Assembly (NCBI GenBank): GCA_947683625.1 | Contig: CANTUR010000166.1 | Span: 1,891,001 to 1,955,000, forward strand | Source of the DNA: Mallotus nudiflorus | Taxonomy: Eukaryota; Streptophyta; Magnoliopsida; Malpighiales; Euphorbiaceae | DNA length: 64,000 nt | Direction: 5' to 3' | Shown: piece after piece, positions 11,307-25,457 of the stretch | How positions within the stretch are numbered: position 1 is the first letter of the stretch | Layout: each line of letters opens with the position of its first letter | Notes under the pieces: model-generated | Database searches by the model: none | The model's input: only the letters and a program-made list of their open reading frames with translations | What the model was told of the DNA's origin: nothing | Program-made: the position numbers and the translations under genes

Positions 11307-14300
11307 TGTCACGACCCAAACTAGGAGTCATGACCAGCGCTAGGGAACGAAAATTCTTTTGAATCAGGAACCCGTAGCGAGCCTTGGAAAATGAAATCAT
11401 GCAATAAATAATTAAAAAGTATGACAGAATTAAAAAATTTTGAATCAATATATAAAATAAATACTCCAAATCCTTTCATAAATGAATAAATATTCGTATA
11501 GTTTGAAATACAATTTCTTAGAGTATTTAATATTAAAATAAAATACTAATCTTCTGATACAATAACACTGCTACTGCAGTTTCTAGAATATAAATCAGAG
11601 TTCAAAATATACATTTGCATAAAATAGTCAGGACTGAAGAACACCGGCGAGGAACTTTATAACTAAGGTCTGTGATATGGGATCTCCTGAAAAAAATAAT
11701 TGAGGGGGGTCAGACCTCACTGAGTGAATTATTGTACTATATATACATGCAATATAAAACATATCCACTCATGCATTCACATATATGTATATATATTCAC
11801 GCATTCCACACATATGCCGATTCTGCTTGTATAAATATACTAAATGCAGAAAATGTTTAATTTAATTCATGAAGGATCCATAGAACCCTAATAATAGCAA
11901 CCTCAATCAATCCCAACATATCTCTAGCCATACAAGCTCACTTGATTCCAAATAGAATACTTATTCTAATTTGGATAGCAGACTGGCCCCGAGACACTAA
12001 GTCGATCGAGCTCTAGCAGTCTGGCTGTCAGTGTGATTGGACTCGAGACACTTAGTCAACCGAGCTCCAGCAATCACACTATTTATCACCTCACATCTCA
12101 ACAAACCCAATAGATCATTCATTCCACTATAGACAGTAGACTGGCCTCGAGACACTAAGTCAATCGAGCTCCAACAGTCTGACTGTCAGTGTGATTGGCC
12201 CTGCAATCACACTATCTAACATACCATTAATCTTAGTCAAATCAATCTAATCAATTTTAATCACCTAAATTAATTCTCACTCAACCCTTATCTATCGCAC
12301 CGGTACGTACACGGTCCTAGTGCTGCCCACTAGGAAGCACGTTCTATTAATATCCTTCACTTAAAATAAATTATTCATGCTGAAATTTATTAGTGTGGAA
12401 CAATATTCATAATAGTAAAATCAACCATAAATATATATATACCTAAAATATACCCAGTATATTTCGTATATATATATATATATATATCAAATAAAAATAT
12501 GAAATATACTAAAGGTAAACCGTTAATAGAGTTAAAAACAATTTAAGTACATTTTAATAATACATCATGCATTTGCTTAAAAAAAATGTACCTAAATATA
12601 CAAAGAATATACCTAAGTGCACAAATCACTTAATAAAACAATTATGTATAAAAATTCATTTAAATGTGTGTTTAGGTTTAACATAGATTCACAATATACC
12701 AAAATAACCTAATTTTCTAGCATGCATATATCACAATTAAACCCTAAGTATACCATTAATGTTTTAGGTTTCAATTAATAATAAAACATGCATTTATTTT
12801 GGGGAATATATAAAAAATATACCAAAAATAAACTTAAAAACAATTTAAGTGTAGGTTTATAATAAAACATGCAATTATTTAAGAATAAACCTAAAATATA
12901 CTGAAATTATACCTAAAGTATAATAATCATTCAATAAAATAATTGCGACTAATTGTACATTTTAAAACATGTATATACTACTAAAATATATTAAACCTAA
13001 ACCTAACTGTTTAATGTGCAAATATCATAACAATATGCATAATTATTTAATATGCATATATACAAAAATACAACCCTAGATATACCAAAAATATTATCAT
13101 TCAAATCACTTTAAAAACATAATAATGAAAATGGAAAACCCTAAGTGATGCATCATATATGCAATGCATATATATATAGTATAATAACTCATATGTTAGC
13201 ACTCCTCGAGACAAACTCAGTAGGCCTGATCCGTTAGGCCTCAGTCTCGGTGCAGTTAGAAAAATAAAATAATAATAACCGTCAGAATAAACTTCTAACT
13301 CTATACTTCTAGGATTACTATAGATAAATTCAATCAAAAATTCGGAATTAGACTCAGACCGGTTGTCACGTTTTACGAGAAATCTACCAAAATTTTGATA
13401 GAATTTCCTCAGTAAAATGGACATCTCCCTATAAAAGTAGGGCCGATCTTGCACAGAAAACACACTTAAAAAATACACAACCACAACCCCTCGGTCGGAC
13501 TCCCGAACTACAATTCTACCGACCGAGGTTCACAATTTCACGAGATAATTACAAAACACATGAAAATTCTAGAAATATCAAAAATACCCTTGAATAATCA
13601 AAATATAGCAAATCAGGCATTTAAAACACCGAAAATAATTATTCCACTAACAATTACATAAAAACCCTAATTTTAATAAAATATTATTAAAATTGATAAT
13701 TCTTTATAAATTCATAAATATTGACTAGAATACATTTTAAAACTCCAAATTACGCAATTAACCCTAAAACATATTAAAAACCAATAAAAACTCATTTATT
13801 TAGAAAAATAATATATTATATATAATTTGAAAATAATTTACGAAAAATAGTTTTAATTAGTTAAAAATACTAAATAATTTGTAGAAATCATTTTTATACC
13901 TTAAATAACTATTAAAACCAATTTAATTATATTTTTAGCCAATTTAGTGCCAAATTACCAAAATACCCCTACTATATATAAATTCACTATAATTACTCAA
14001 AAATTCATTAAAAATAATATAATTACTCAAAAATTAATTTCTAAATATATAATTCAATAATATCCATAAAAATACTCAATTAACCAATTAATTTCAATAA
14101 AACACATAATTAACCTAATTTTCCAAAAATTACATAAACTAAATAAATTCAAAATAATTATATAAAAATCAAAAAAATTAAAAATAAATTTATAAAATGC
14201 ATTTAAACACCTATAAACACCATAAAACACAATTTAATAATTTATTTAATTAAATTTCGAAAATTAGAAAATATTAATAAAATAATAAAAAATTCACAAA

Positions 14301-14882
14301 AATCAAAATAATTCCCAAAAATTCCAAAAAATTCACAGAGGTAGATTAAGCTACAAGTATCAATGTTTATGAAGGAATATTTCATGAATCATCAAAATTG
14401 AAGCTAAAAAAAAATCAAAAAGCTAAAGAAGCCAAATTCAAAACCAAGCTTAAATCCTTACCAAATCAAGTTTTCAAGCTTCCAGAAGCTTAGAATCGAC
14501 TTCTAGGGAGTTCTAGGAGCAAAAAAACACCAGAAATATCAAAAACGGTGGCCGGACGAGGGAGAACGAAATTAATGGAGGTTTCGGGTTTCCGACCAAA
14601 CAACGCCGGAGAAGATGACAGAGCTAGCTGGGACGATGGTGGCATGCTGGGAGGCACACCGATGGCAAGGGGAAGGCTGCCACTTTAACTTTAATTATAA
14701 TAATATATATTATTATATTCAAAATAATTGTACACCACATATATAAAAAAAGTATCAACCTAATATTATATACATATACATATATTTATATAAAACACAT
14801 TAATTTATTAAAACTATATAATATAGGTTTAATTAAAAATAAACCCTAATTTATTAAATGTGTATATATATGCTTGTATATG

Positions 14883-14950
<68 letters not shown>

Positions 14951-15202
14951 AATTAAAATCATGTATGGACTCATGCAAATTCACAAAACCGTCAAAAATA
15001 ATTAATATTTATTTATTTATGTCTTAATTTTTTTGAAAATGGAACTCTCGAGAAAATTTTACGTAAAAAATTTAAAATAATTAAAAAATGACTTTAATAA
15101 ATAGTAAACTCATTAAATAATCATGAATATATATATATTAAAATTATTAATATTATATATCCCGATACAGTTTAAAATAATTTAAAAACTCGAGATATTA
15201 CA
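11307..15202 (-). repeat. 5' LTR of the gypsy element (3896 bp)
   Basis: It is a direct repeat of 4096-8028 with scattered substitutions. It begins tgtcacgaccc and ends gatattaca on the plus strand. Differences include loss of about 110 bp after the GC-rich patch (junction near 14686) and an expanded TA/CA tract near 14875-14946. The conserved hairpin is at 12316-12334. Confidence 0.88.
14875..14946. repeat. Compound (TA)n-(CA)n-(TA)n microsatellite
   Basis: A tatata tract, then a run of ca repeats, then a long ta run. The corresponding site in the sister LTR (about 7737-7766) has only a short ta run, so this expanded after insertion. Confidence 0.85.
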
Positions 15203-15207
15203 TCAAA
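15203..15207. repeat. Target-site duplication (right), tcaaa
   Basis: Exact repeat of 4091-4095, directly after the right LTR. Confidence 0.85.
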
Positions 15208-16739
15208 CATCAAAACCAGCAAAGATATTACATCAAGTATCAAGACTAGATCCAATATCAAGTGCATTTAATAATTTAGATCAAACCCGAAAAGAAAAGT
15301 GACAAACTTTGTACAAAAAAACCAAAAAAAAATCACTAGAAATGAAGAACACATGAAGAAAGGAAACAAATCAATCCATACTCATAAATTTTTACAAATG
15401 GAAACAACAAAATTGAAAAAAAAAAAATTGAATGATATAAAAATTTTAACAGAAAATCAAATGTACACATCACCTCTAGAGAAAGACTTTAACTTCATAG
15501 AGAAAAGACCACAACAAAAAGAAACCCAAGTGAAGAGGAGCAGAGGGAAGCGGAAACTCTAGTAAAAGAGGGACATAAAATGGTATTTCTATTACAAAAG
15601 AGAATTGAATTCGAACCCAAAAAAGCTAAAAAAGAAAGAAAGGGAAAGCTAAAAAAGAAGACACTGGAAATAAAAAATGAAGAAGAAGACGCGCAATGGT
15701 GCATTCGCGTAATTATTTTTATGATGTGAGACAAGTGTGTAAATTGAGGAAATTTGAGGTATTTTTATTGTTTTGGTTCTGTTTCAAAATATTTGTGAAA
15801 AAACCCCATTGAAACTATTATCTTATGTCAGATGGATCAACATGCAGATGAGCCCAAAATGAAAAATGGGGAGACCATAGATAGCAGTTGAGCCAGCCCA
15901 AGAGCTGCATGGATTTCTTCTTGGGCCCTTACATGTGAACTACATGCATGTCATTTAGCTTAGTGCAATAAAAACTAACTTCGTTACAATTAATATCGAA
16001 TATTTATAAAGCTAAAATATATCTATTTTATCATTTTATTTTATTAATTTCCAAAGTTACAATACCGAAGCAATTAGTATAATAATTATTTGTATTCATT
16101 TGGCATTATGGTCATAAAATCATGGGGCATTCATAAAAATGAACCTTCGATGCTAAACAACAACATTAAAAAAATGAAAAATTGCAACGACACCTAAATT
16201 AGGTTTTTTTTTTTTTCAACAACACACCTAAATTAGGTTCGATCAGTCTAAGGTGAACAAAAGTCAAATCTAATCTAAAGCAATCCAAAGTTGGATTATA
16301 AGGTTAGCGTTTTCTACAAAATTTTACATCAATCACGTTAATTTTCGTCCAATTAGGTTTGTAAATAAAGGGACGTTGAGTTTAGTGTTTTTAGTCTAAA
16401 GTTACCCGACAACTATAGTTTTTACTATTTTATGTCTAATGACTTCATGTGCATTGTTTTTTTGGATACCCACTACCTCCACCTAACCGCGCATAACACT
16501 TTTAACACTTTTTCTTTTTACCAAAGAAGAATTACAACATCATATTACAATCTATATATATTATCATATTTATCTATTAAATATCTGTCTATCATATATT
16601 ATCTATTACAATTAATTATAATATATATATATATACATTTTAGTAGGGGTGGACAAATGACACATAATTTTTATCATGTCCTTGGTGTCTTACCCTTACC
16701 AATTAGGTTAGGGTTTATTGGCAGCATAACACTTTTTTT

Positions 16740-16782
<43 letters not shown>

Positions 16783-19700
16783 ACGAATATTAGATAAATT
16801 TATCTCATTTTCTAATTAGTGTTGATTTTAAAAAATTTTAATTTTTGATAATGAATCAAATGCGAAATCTCTCATTATAAAACATTATTGTACAAAAATT
16901 TAATAAAATCCTTTGAATTTAATATATATATATAGCTATTTTTTTCTATATAAAATATATAATTATAATTTTATAAGTTAAGAATTCAAACTTTATGTCC
17001 CTACAAGACAGTTCAAATGATAAAATATATAAATATTCAATTAAAAAGAGTGCAATAAAAATTCATTTATCTCATTTTTCTCTTTTATGATGTTAAAATT
17101 TAACCACATAATTGTTAAAAAAATAAATTCAAACTTCATAGCTACTAAAGAGTTCATTTATTGGTCCAGGCAAAAGGCTTTAATTAAAGATCTTTGAAAC
17201 CTATGCATCAACAACAATACATGATCAAATGTCATCTCTTTACAGTTTAATGGTTCAAATGATTGATATTATAAAATAAAATCATGAGTTTGATTTCTCA
17301 CTCTCCTATTTACCCTTTTAGGTGTTAAAAAAAAACAACAATATATGATCTTTGACATTTGCTTTGTTAGACATTGGCTACAGTCTATGGGACGTGAAAA
17401 AAGGAGAAAACAGATTGCTTAAGCTTAAAGATAGCAAGAAAGCAATCTATTTTATGTAAAAGGTGTTCATTAACTTGTCTCCATCAATTCCCTTATCAAT
17501 GCAAGCAAGAAAAGCATTTGCCCAAAACAGACTTATGGACATGGAAATCATAATCAAATCGTCTTGGTGAAAATTCCCTTTCAATATCATATTCAAGTAT
17601 CCGATCACCTCATTTTAAGAAATTTAAAGGGAAATTAGCTATGGTACAAGAGAAAGAGAGAAAGTAATATTAGATATGGGCATATTCTATTGTTTGAAAA
17701 TAACTAATTAAGGGCATTATGCTTAATCAATTAGTCTAAATTGAGGCTCAAAGACTTTAATAGAATAAAATTTGGTGATGCTAAATTAAAAATATTTTAT
17801 TGAATTTTACTATTCCCATCTTCAGGTAATAGGGGTCATATCCATTCTCTCAAATATTAACGACTAATTAGTTATGGACTTATGAGATACTAACAAAGGA
17901 AAATATATGTAAAAAAAAACTAATAAAGTTACTAAAAAATCAAAGTTTGATATGACTAGTTTTATTTTATTAATTTATCTTGTTATTTCAAAGTTTAAAA
18001 AGTAAAAAAAAATTTATTATTTTAAAAAATTGATCTTAAATAAAATGAAAAAAAATATATTATTTTTGTTCGAAAAAAACTATATATTATTTAGAAAAAT
18101 TAATTAGTCAGAAATTGTTTTATCAAAATTATGTTATAATAAAAATAAATAGGACTATAGTTTATATAATAATAAAAAAATATTAATATTTTTTTATGCC
18201 AAAAATATTGAAAAACTCTTTTAATTTATGAAAAATTCTAAAATTACTTTGTTTTTTAATTATTTTATTTTTACTTACTATTATCACTCTTCGATGAAAT
18301 TGTATTAAATAATTAAATGATGATTATTAACAAAGTAAAAATTATTTTCTAAAAATCAAAATAACGATAGAATACATCTTAATATATGTATATATATATA
18401 TATTTTTAGAGTGAAGTATTCCTATGATTGGATAAAAATTGCTCTTCACTCATTGGATATGGGAACTTATAAAAAAATCGACAGATAAACGAACAAAATT
18501 TACATGAATATTACCAAATTTGTCCTTCTCACTGTCTGTAGGGGATGATTTTTCTCAGGAAAAGAATCAAAGGACTAAAACTAAAATATTACTAAAGGGC
18601 CCACAAGCACACCAATCATAAAAGGAAAAAGGGCCCAATAGCCACAAAGCATAATTTGTCTTGCTGCATGCCATGACGATCGATGATCTACGATAAAGTG
18701 GTGAAGACGAGTTGGTAACGGTAACGGATGGCTTGGATTAAATCGAGTAACTGAGATACTCTGCATCGAGTATTACGCTAGCATCTCGAGATGTGTTATT
18801 TTTTTTATCAAGTGGAGCTGCTTACATTGCATGTGACTTGATACCGTTTTTGATTTTATCATTTTTTTTACATGATTTTATCATTTTCTAATTATTTTGG
18901 TTCTCCCCTCTCTCATTCTTAGCTTCGACACCTAATAAAAGGCTAAAACCCTGCTGCTAGCTACTATATAATGCCCCGCTTAACGTGCCTTGTCAGTCTA
19001 ATTGGGAGTAGCTTTATAAATTATGAGCACAAATTAACCATTAAAACTACTAAAGTTGATTTAACTTTTATCTAATTTAATTTGATTCAAAATAACATGT
19101 CAAAATGAAATAATTTTTTCAATATCTATTTAATGTGACGGCTATTTGATTAGTAAGCGTTAGACCCACAATTAAAAAAGAAACAATAATTAATAAGGTA
19201 TAAAAAATAATGATCAACAAGTAATAATTTTGATTCTAATTTCATTATAAGTTAGAGAATGAAAAAGTGGTTAATATTGTTATAGAAATAAATGAACATC
19301 TTCGTTTTCATGATAAACTGAAGGATTAATTCGATTCAGCTATATAGCATATTACATGCTGGAACAAATAAAAAGAAAATTCATTGGTTAATTTGGGAAT
19401 CAATGATGAACATTGTTGCACTTGTTCTTGAGACCCATGTTCATTCACTAGGTAGGTAGAAGAGAAGAGCATTCTTTTAAAGTAATGATATGGGGAGTAC
19501 ACAGCACAGGTCCTTTAGCTACAAAGTTCAGACAGTGGCATAATGTTTTGAATGTTTTTTAATGTGTCGCATGAGTTGTCCCCATTAATTCATAAGCCCA
19601 TAATATGTACACAAAGACTTTGAATTGTGACTATTATTACGCCTTCCCATCTCCTCCATCCAATTCCAAGCAAAACTTTGACAAGATAACGTATAAAAAT

Positions 19701-21427
19701 TACAGAGAAATTAAAGCCTGGTGCCGTGATTAGCGATGTTGATTGAGCTACATCATCCTCGTTGCTTAAAAGGCTATAGAAGGACTGGGTCCTTGACTCC
19801 CTCCTTATGTTGTGTTTTTGTATGGAATGCGAGGTAGGTGGGAGGGGACCCCATTTCACACCCACATGCATCAGAGACTCTGAGCAAAGGATTAATCGTA
19901 ATTGGTTCACTTTATAATATAAACATTTTCTCAGACCGTATTTATTTGAATTTTTTCTCTTATGCACGAGGAAAATCTTGTTCATGGGCCTACACTTTCA
20001 ACCACTAACATTGTTTTTGTATTATTGTCAATGTTCTAGATACCTCATCTTTCTTTGCCCCCGCTAACAATTCAATTAAATTAAACAATTTGTTAGCACA
20101 CTAATTATTTTTTTTCAGGATAACTAAAATAAATAAATTTTGAATAATTCGATTTCCTCTAAAAGAATTATGAGAATAACAAAAGTATCTTAATAACTGA
20201 TTTATCACGATGGTAGCTATTATAACTCAACTTGTATCTTAAATATTATTTAAATAAAAATATGTACACAATACATATAAATAATTTTTTTTAAATTATT
20301 AATATTTAAAATTTATTATATTATAATTAATTCAATTTGATATGATTAAAATTATAAATATAGTAAAATTTTTTAATAATTAATTTAATATAAGTAAATA
20401 AATTTCGTAAGTACTTTTAATCATTAACATCTTCGTATAAAAATCACCATGTAGCTGGCCGAATGTCACCATTTTCACATAGCTGAGCCTTTTTTGTTTT
20501 CTTTTTCTTTAAAAAAAAAAAACAATAAAACAATGCTCGCGTGCTTAGCATGCTTATTACTGATGATCATACTTGATGAGTAGATTCTTATTAAAACCGA
20601 AGCGTTATTTATTTATTTATTTTTATAGATTTTATGTGTTTATTATTATTTTGACCACACTTGACCGTTACTAACGGCGCTAATTTCCTCTCACTTCAAA
20701 CGTTTCGTTTTCCGTGAAGAGCGATTACAAAAAAGAGCAAATTATTTTAACAAAAACAAATAACAACTTCCCTATAAGTTTAGGTCATAATAACATTATC
20801 ATCCTTTTTATTTAAAAATTGAACATTCTAGTTTTATAGTTTTAATTTTGTTGGTAAAATAATGTAGTTATACAAATTTTTATTAATATTTTAGCAAATT
20901 AAATATTTTCGTTTCTCTATTTTAATAATATGAAATAATTTTGTCTTCTTCTTATATATGATAAAAAATGATTTAAATTTTAAATTTTGTTCGTGGTCTT
21001 AAATGTAAATATTGGTATTTGTTCAGTTTGAATTAATATGCCAAAAATATATAAAAGAATAAAAATAAAATCATTTTGCTAGAATACAAGTAGGACAATT
21101 TAGGAAAAGGATCGTTTTGTTTGTGTAATTAAAAATAAAGGATGAAAAAGTTTCATTCTCAAATAAGTGGGATTCAAACGTAATTGTGGCATAAAGTGGG
21201 GGAGAAGATGTGATTTGCTAAAGAAAATAACCAGCAGTAGTAGGCAGCAGCAGGTCTGCTTGTCCTTTTGTCGCAGTCGTAAAGAAAAAAAGCTACACTG
21301 CTACAAGCTCATACTGCTATTTCCTTTTATTAGAAACACCATTTTTATCTCTCTCTCTGTTTTCAGTTAGCTCTTTTTCTTCGCCAGGAGCGCTTCGCAT
21401 TTCAGCTCTCAGTGGCACAATCGTAAA
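15208..21427. other. Intergenic region, no convincing gene
   Basis: AT-rich, with stops in all frames. Open frames at 15299-15562 (plus) and 15495-15734 (minus) are purine/pyrimidine-rich low complexity. A 131-codon minus-strand frame at 19590-19985 has no recognisable domain. TGGGCC/GGCCCA motifs occur near 15925 and 18600-18635, which in plants can mark promoters, but no transcript start can be placed. The last few hundred bases include the promoter and leader of the DUF620 gene; a ct-rich tract at 21348-21360 fits a 5' leader. Confidence 0.5.
16743..16781. repeat. (TA)n microsatellite
   Basis: A long uninterrupted ta run. It creates the isoleucine/tyrosine-rich end of a spurious plus-strand frame. 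Confidence 0.85.
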
Positions 21428-23504
21428 ATGGAGAGAAAGCAAGGGTTCTTTTCCGCACTAAAAGAGGAGGTCGTTAGAGGCTTATCTCCGGCAAGAACAA
21501 GAGCCAAGAGTCCGGCTAGGAGTGCTTCGCCAATGTCAAGCTTGCTACGGAGGAGAAAAGGTCACGGACGTGGACACCGTGTGGCGCCGCCAGAGACCTT
21601 GATTATAGCCAGATCGGGGAGCTTGAGGCCGGCCGAAGCTTTATCTCCGTTGAAAGAAGGTCCGGATCAAGACGACGGTGGAGATTGTAGGATGGAAGGG
21701 AAGTGGGGTCAGTGGATGAAAGGACAGCTCTCGAGAACACCCTCTGTTGCGTCGTCAGATGGCTGTAAGCGGTCCAATCTGAGATTGTTGTTGGGTGTAC
21801 TCGGTGCACCGCTAGCTCCGGTGCACGTCACCACTACTGAGCCTCTGCCTCACCTCAGTATAAAGGATACTCCAATTGTTAGTAATTTTTCTTTTCCTCT
21901 CTTATAATGCTTTCTTCTTACCATGGGTTTATTTAGTTAAGTATGATGACAAATTTTACTAATTTGTTGGTTCTGGTGAACACATTGATTGATTCTGTTT
22001 TGGGTTTTTACTAATTTTTCAATTCTTCATTGGAGTAGTAAGTTGTTATATTCTTGTGCATGTTGATTGTTGATTCCTTTATGGCATGTTAAAAAGAAAT
22101 ACTTGTTTTGAAGTAGTAATTTAGTTTCAGTACGGAAAGTGGATCATAAATAGTGAAATCGAGAGATATGTTTGGAATATTTTTCCCCTCTAACTAACCC
22201 ACCAGAAAAAAAATTGATGAATTCTTTGAATAATAGAGAATATGATTGCTATTCACTGGCCTAAAAAAGAAGGTAAAGTGATTGGTGAAACGATGTTGTG
22301 TATCAATCGTTGATACAGATAGATATTGATGCTGGATACTTTTCCAATTTCTCTTCTTGATATGATCATCGCTTGAGATTCTGCAGTAATTTTTCTTTAT
22401 ACCAATCATAGGTATCCGTAATTGGTTTTCTGGGTTGTTATTGTAGGAAACTTCATCTGCTCAGTACATATTGCAACAGTACACAGCAGCTTCAGGAGGA
22501 CAGAGAGTTCAAAATTCAATCCACAATGCTTATGCTATGGGAAAGGTGAGGATGATAGCTTCTGAGTTTGAAACAGCAAACAAGGTTACTAAGAATCGGA
22601 ATTCTTCCAAAGCTGCTGAGTCTGGTGGGTTTGTTCTATGGCAAATGAATCCGGACAAGTGGTATGTGGAGCTTGCACTTGGTGGCAGCAAAGTTCATGC
22701 TGGCTGTAATGGAAAACTTGTGTGGAGGCACACACCCTGGCTTGGGGCACATGCAGCAAAAGGTCCTGTAAGACCATTGCGTCGGGCACTTCAGGTGACA
22801 TTACTATTTTTGCTTCAACTTAATCTCAAAATGCTCAATCCGATTACTTTATTATTCAAATTCCATTTTGTTTACAGGGTCTTGACCCAAGAACAACTGC
22901 AAGCATGTTTACCAATGCAAGATGCATTGGGGAGAAGAAAATTAATGGAGATGATTGCTTCATCCTTAAGATATGTGCAGATCCTGCAACTCTGAAGGCT
23001 AGGAGTGAAGGACCAGCAGAGATCATAAGGCATGTTTTATTTGGCTACTTTAGCCAGAAAACTGGTCTCCTTGTTCACATTGAAGACTCCCATTTGACCC
23101 GCATTCAAAATAATGGTGGTGACGCTGTGTACTGGGAGACCACAATTAATTCATTCCTTGATGATTATAGGCCTGTGGATGGTGTCATGATTGCTCATTC
23201 TGGTCGATCTGTTGTTACACTTTTCCGATTCGGTGATACAGCAATGAGCCACACTAGAACCAGAATGGAAGAAGCATGGGCTATTGAGGAAGTTGCATTC
23301 AATGTGCCAGGCTTATCAATGGATTGTTTTATTCCTCCTGCTGAACTAAGATTTGCTTCTATTAGTGAAACCTGTGAACTTCCTCAGACTCAGAGGGTAA
23401 AACCTGTTGTTGCCCCTCCTGCAGCATTCCGTGCTAAAGTTGCTGCATTGGATAGATCTCGGGAAAACATCGGGAGCAATACCATGTGGAAGGCCGATGA
23501 CTAG
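21428..23504 (+). CDS. DUF620 family protein, 3 exons, 474 aa
   Basis: Exons are 21428-21877, 22447-22794 and 22878-23504. Both introns are GT..AG and phase 0, and the joined frame is 474 codons plus TAG. The start is the first ATG of the frame. Residues 1-150 are basic and Ser/Pro/Arg-rich (LSPARTRAKSPARSASP), probably disordered. From LRLLLGVLGAPLAPVH onward it matches the conserved plant DUF620 core: AQYILQQYTAASGG, GGFVLWQMNPDKWYVEL, LVWRHTPWLGAHAAKGP, GLDPRTTASMF, HVLFGYFSQKTGLLVHIED, YWETTINSFLDDYRPVDG and AMSHTRTRMEEAWAIEEVAF. Family length is usually 450-500 aa, so the gene is complete. The biochemical role of DUF620 proteins is not established and I infer none. No signal peptide or membrane segment is seen. 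Confidence 0.95.
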
Positions 23505-25431
23505 GAAGAACTGGACTGGCTTATGGCATGTTATTGCACAGCTAGGTTAGGTGTCTAGTTGACTAGACCAACCAAGTCGCAGGTGAAACGGTAAAGGCAG
23601 TAGAGTAGTTGTTTGCCCAAGTTTTGGCATTGAATCTCAATGTCTCCTTTAATTTGTAAATAGAGCACAGTCAATCGCATATTCTATCAGGTTTTGGTTA
23701 AAATACCTTTGTATTCTCCAAGAATTCTGGTACAGGCTCATCGATTCGGTTTATAGTCATAGAGCTAACAAAGGTTTGTCTTTTCCATTTACCTTTGCTG
23801 CATACCTGTCTTCAGTTTAAAGTTCATCCTTTTTTCTTGTATGGATTCCCAAATGTTGTACATCGAATGAGGTTCATATGTTTTCTTGTGTAAATTCCGC
23901 AATTTAACACTTAACAAATGCAAAGTTGGGAAATTTCTCGCCCTGGACGGAGTCTCATTTAATAGTGATTTCGTACACTGGGTGCGTATGTTGCACAAAT
24001 TGCGGAGAGGGACTGGCCCAATTGAAGTCATTTCATTTTGTGTTGCGAGCGTGAATGAAGGGAGGCAGGCACACGGTGTGGGTAGGGGCCCATATGTTGG
24101 CAAGTTCAATTCGGCTACTTAACATAGGTTTCTCGCCATTACAATCGTTAGAAAATGACTCACATGGTGGGGAAGCAGGATCATCGTGTACGTGTCCATT
24201 TGTGAAGATATGGTTTTAAAAGAGAAGCACAATAGACAGATAAAAATGGTTCCTAATTTTTTTTTTGAACAACTCTTATTATAGATATGGTTGCGGGTTG
24301 GGATCGAGATATGAATCCTATGTCAAACCCTAATGTGTGGATGATAGACCATCTTTCCAAAGTGGGCTGGTAAATAGTTTCTAATCTATATACCCGCTTT
24401 GTTAACTAATGGGTTCTCAAGCCATTCTTTTTGTTCAAGACTCCTACATTAGGCCTTTCTTGTCAATTCTGGTGGTTAATTGTGTTCTCAAATGAAGCCA
24501 TTTCGTTTAAAACTCCTACATTGAGAATGCAAATTTGAACTTAATTTACAACATGGTGTGTTGCGTTTGATTTTAAATAAATGCCGAATACTATAAATGT
24601 TTTATATTTAATAATAATCAAATATAGTATACTTTAAATAATTTACAAATCTCTCAATTTTTTTAGCCGCAACTAAGTTGATACATATGCTTCATTTCAC
24701 TAATCACTCTCATTGGAGAAATTTCATAATGATTTTAGAAGATCAAGTCAATAATATTAAATGATTTAGAGTTCAATGATATATTGTTAGATTTTAATTA
24801 TTATCACTTTAATTAAATATTAAATTTTACCTGATAAGTTAAAAATTTAAATCTTGCTGTTCTAATAGCAATAGTTTGCATTTGCCACCACTTCTATGCT
24901 CTACATTCCCAACCTTCAAAAAGCATATATATATTTTCATTCTAATTTATTCTAATATATATATTTTCATTCTAATATATACACTTCTCACAAAAAAACA
25001 AGTGCCTCTCTCCCAAGTGTTGTTTTAATATTAGAACTCTTCAATACTTTATGTGTTGAAAAACTAACTCCTAACGTTTAAAAAAATATATATCTCCCAA
25101 CACTAAAAATGTATATATATCTTCTAGTGTTAAACAATTTAAAAGATATTACAATTGATTACTGCTACACTCACTGTAAGTTATTTAAATACTTAGCCTG
25201 CCTTAGTTGAAAAAACTAATATACTAAATTGCAAATGTGAAAAAACTAAAATCAATGACCATCTATAGAGTTTTTTTAGAAAAAACTATTGGAATAAAAT
25301 AAATATATACATCTGTTTCAATAATATTTAATTTCAAAGAGAAAAAAATTACCCTAAAAAATTTTACAAATTTTCTTTTATAGAATACAACAACTGAATA
25401 TTATATAAATTATAATTATTTTTAAAAAATT

Positions 25432-25457
25432 CGTGCTATGCACGGGCTATCGATTAG
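25432..25457 (+). mobile_element. Possible Helitron-type 3' terminus
   Basis: A 5-bp stem CGTGC-tat-GCACG is followed by ggctatcgattag and then T. Plant Helitrons end with a short GC-rich hairpin, about 10 nt and CTRR inserted before T. Here the last four bases are TTAG, not CTAG, so the match is imperfect. The matching 5' TC end was not located. Confidence 0.35.

Larger units (their letters stand above)
4096..15202 (-). mobile_element. Complete, decayed Ty3/gypsy LTR retrotransposon (11.1 kb, subfamily A)
   Basis: Two direct long repeats (4096-8028 and 11307-15202) enclose a 3.3-kb interior. Read on the minus strand, each LTR begins TGTAATATC and ends GTGACA. A tRNA-iMet-type primer site lies just inside the upstream LTR (11290-11302) and a purine tract just inside the downstream LTR (8029-8043). 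A perfect tcaaa duplication flanks the whole. The interior holds gag-pol remnants on the minus strand in gypsy order (protease, RT, RNase H, integrase), all broken by stops and deletions. It is shorter than the ~5-kb interior of the related element at 37274-46128, so internal deletions are inferred. The element is non-functional. Confidence 0.9.

Noticed and set aside
15299..15734. Overlapping plus (Lys-rich) and minus (Ser/Phe-rich) frames
   Set aside because: Composition reflects a purine-rich low-complexity stretch. No domain, splice signals or start context support a gene.
17241..17330. Possible tRNA-like sequence (ggttcaaat)
   Set aside because: No cloverleaf arms or anticodon stem could be built around it.
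19800..19870. GC-rich stretch resembling a miR482-type site
   Set aside because: Too many mismatches, and no complementary arm nearby.
23789..24122. Opposed frames of 106 and 78 codons downstream of the DUF620 gene
   Set aside because: No recognisable motif and both strands are equally open. More likely 3' flank of ordinary composition.
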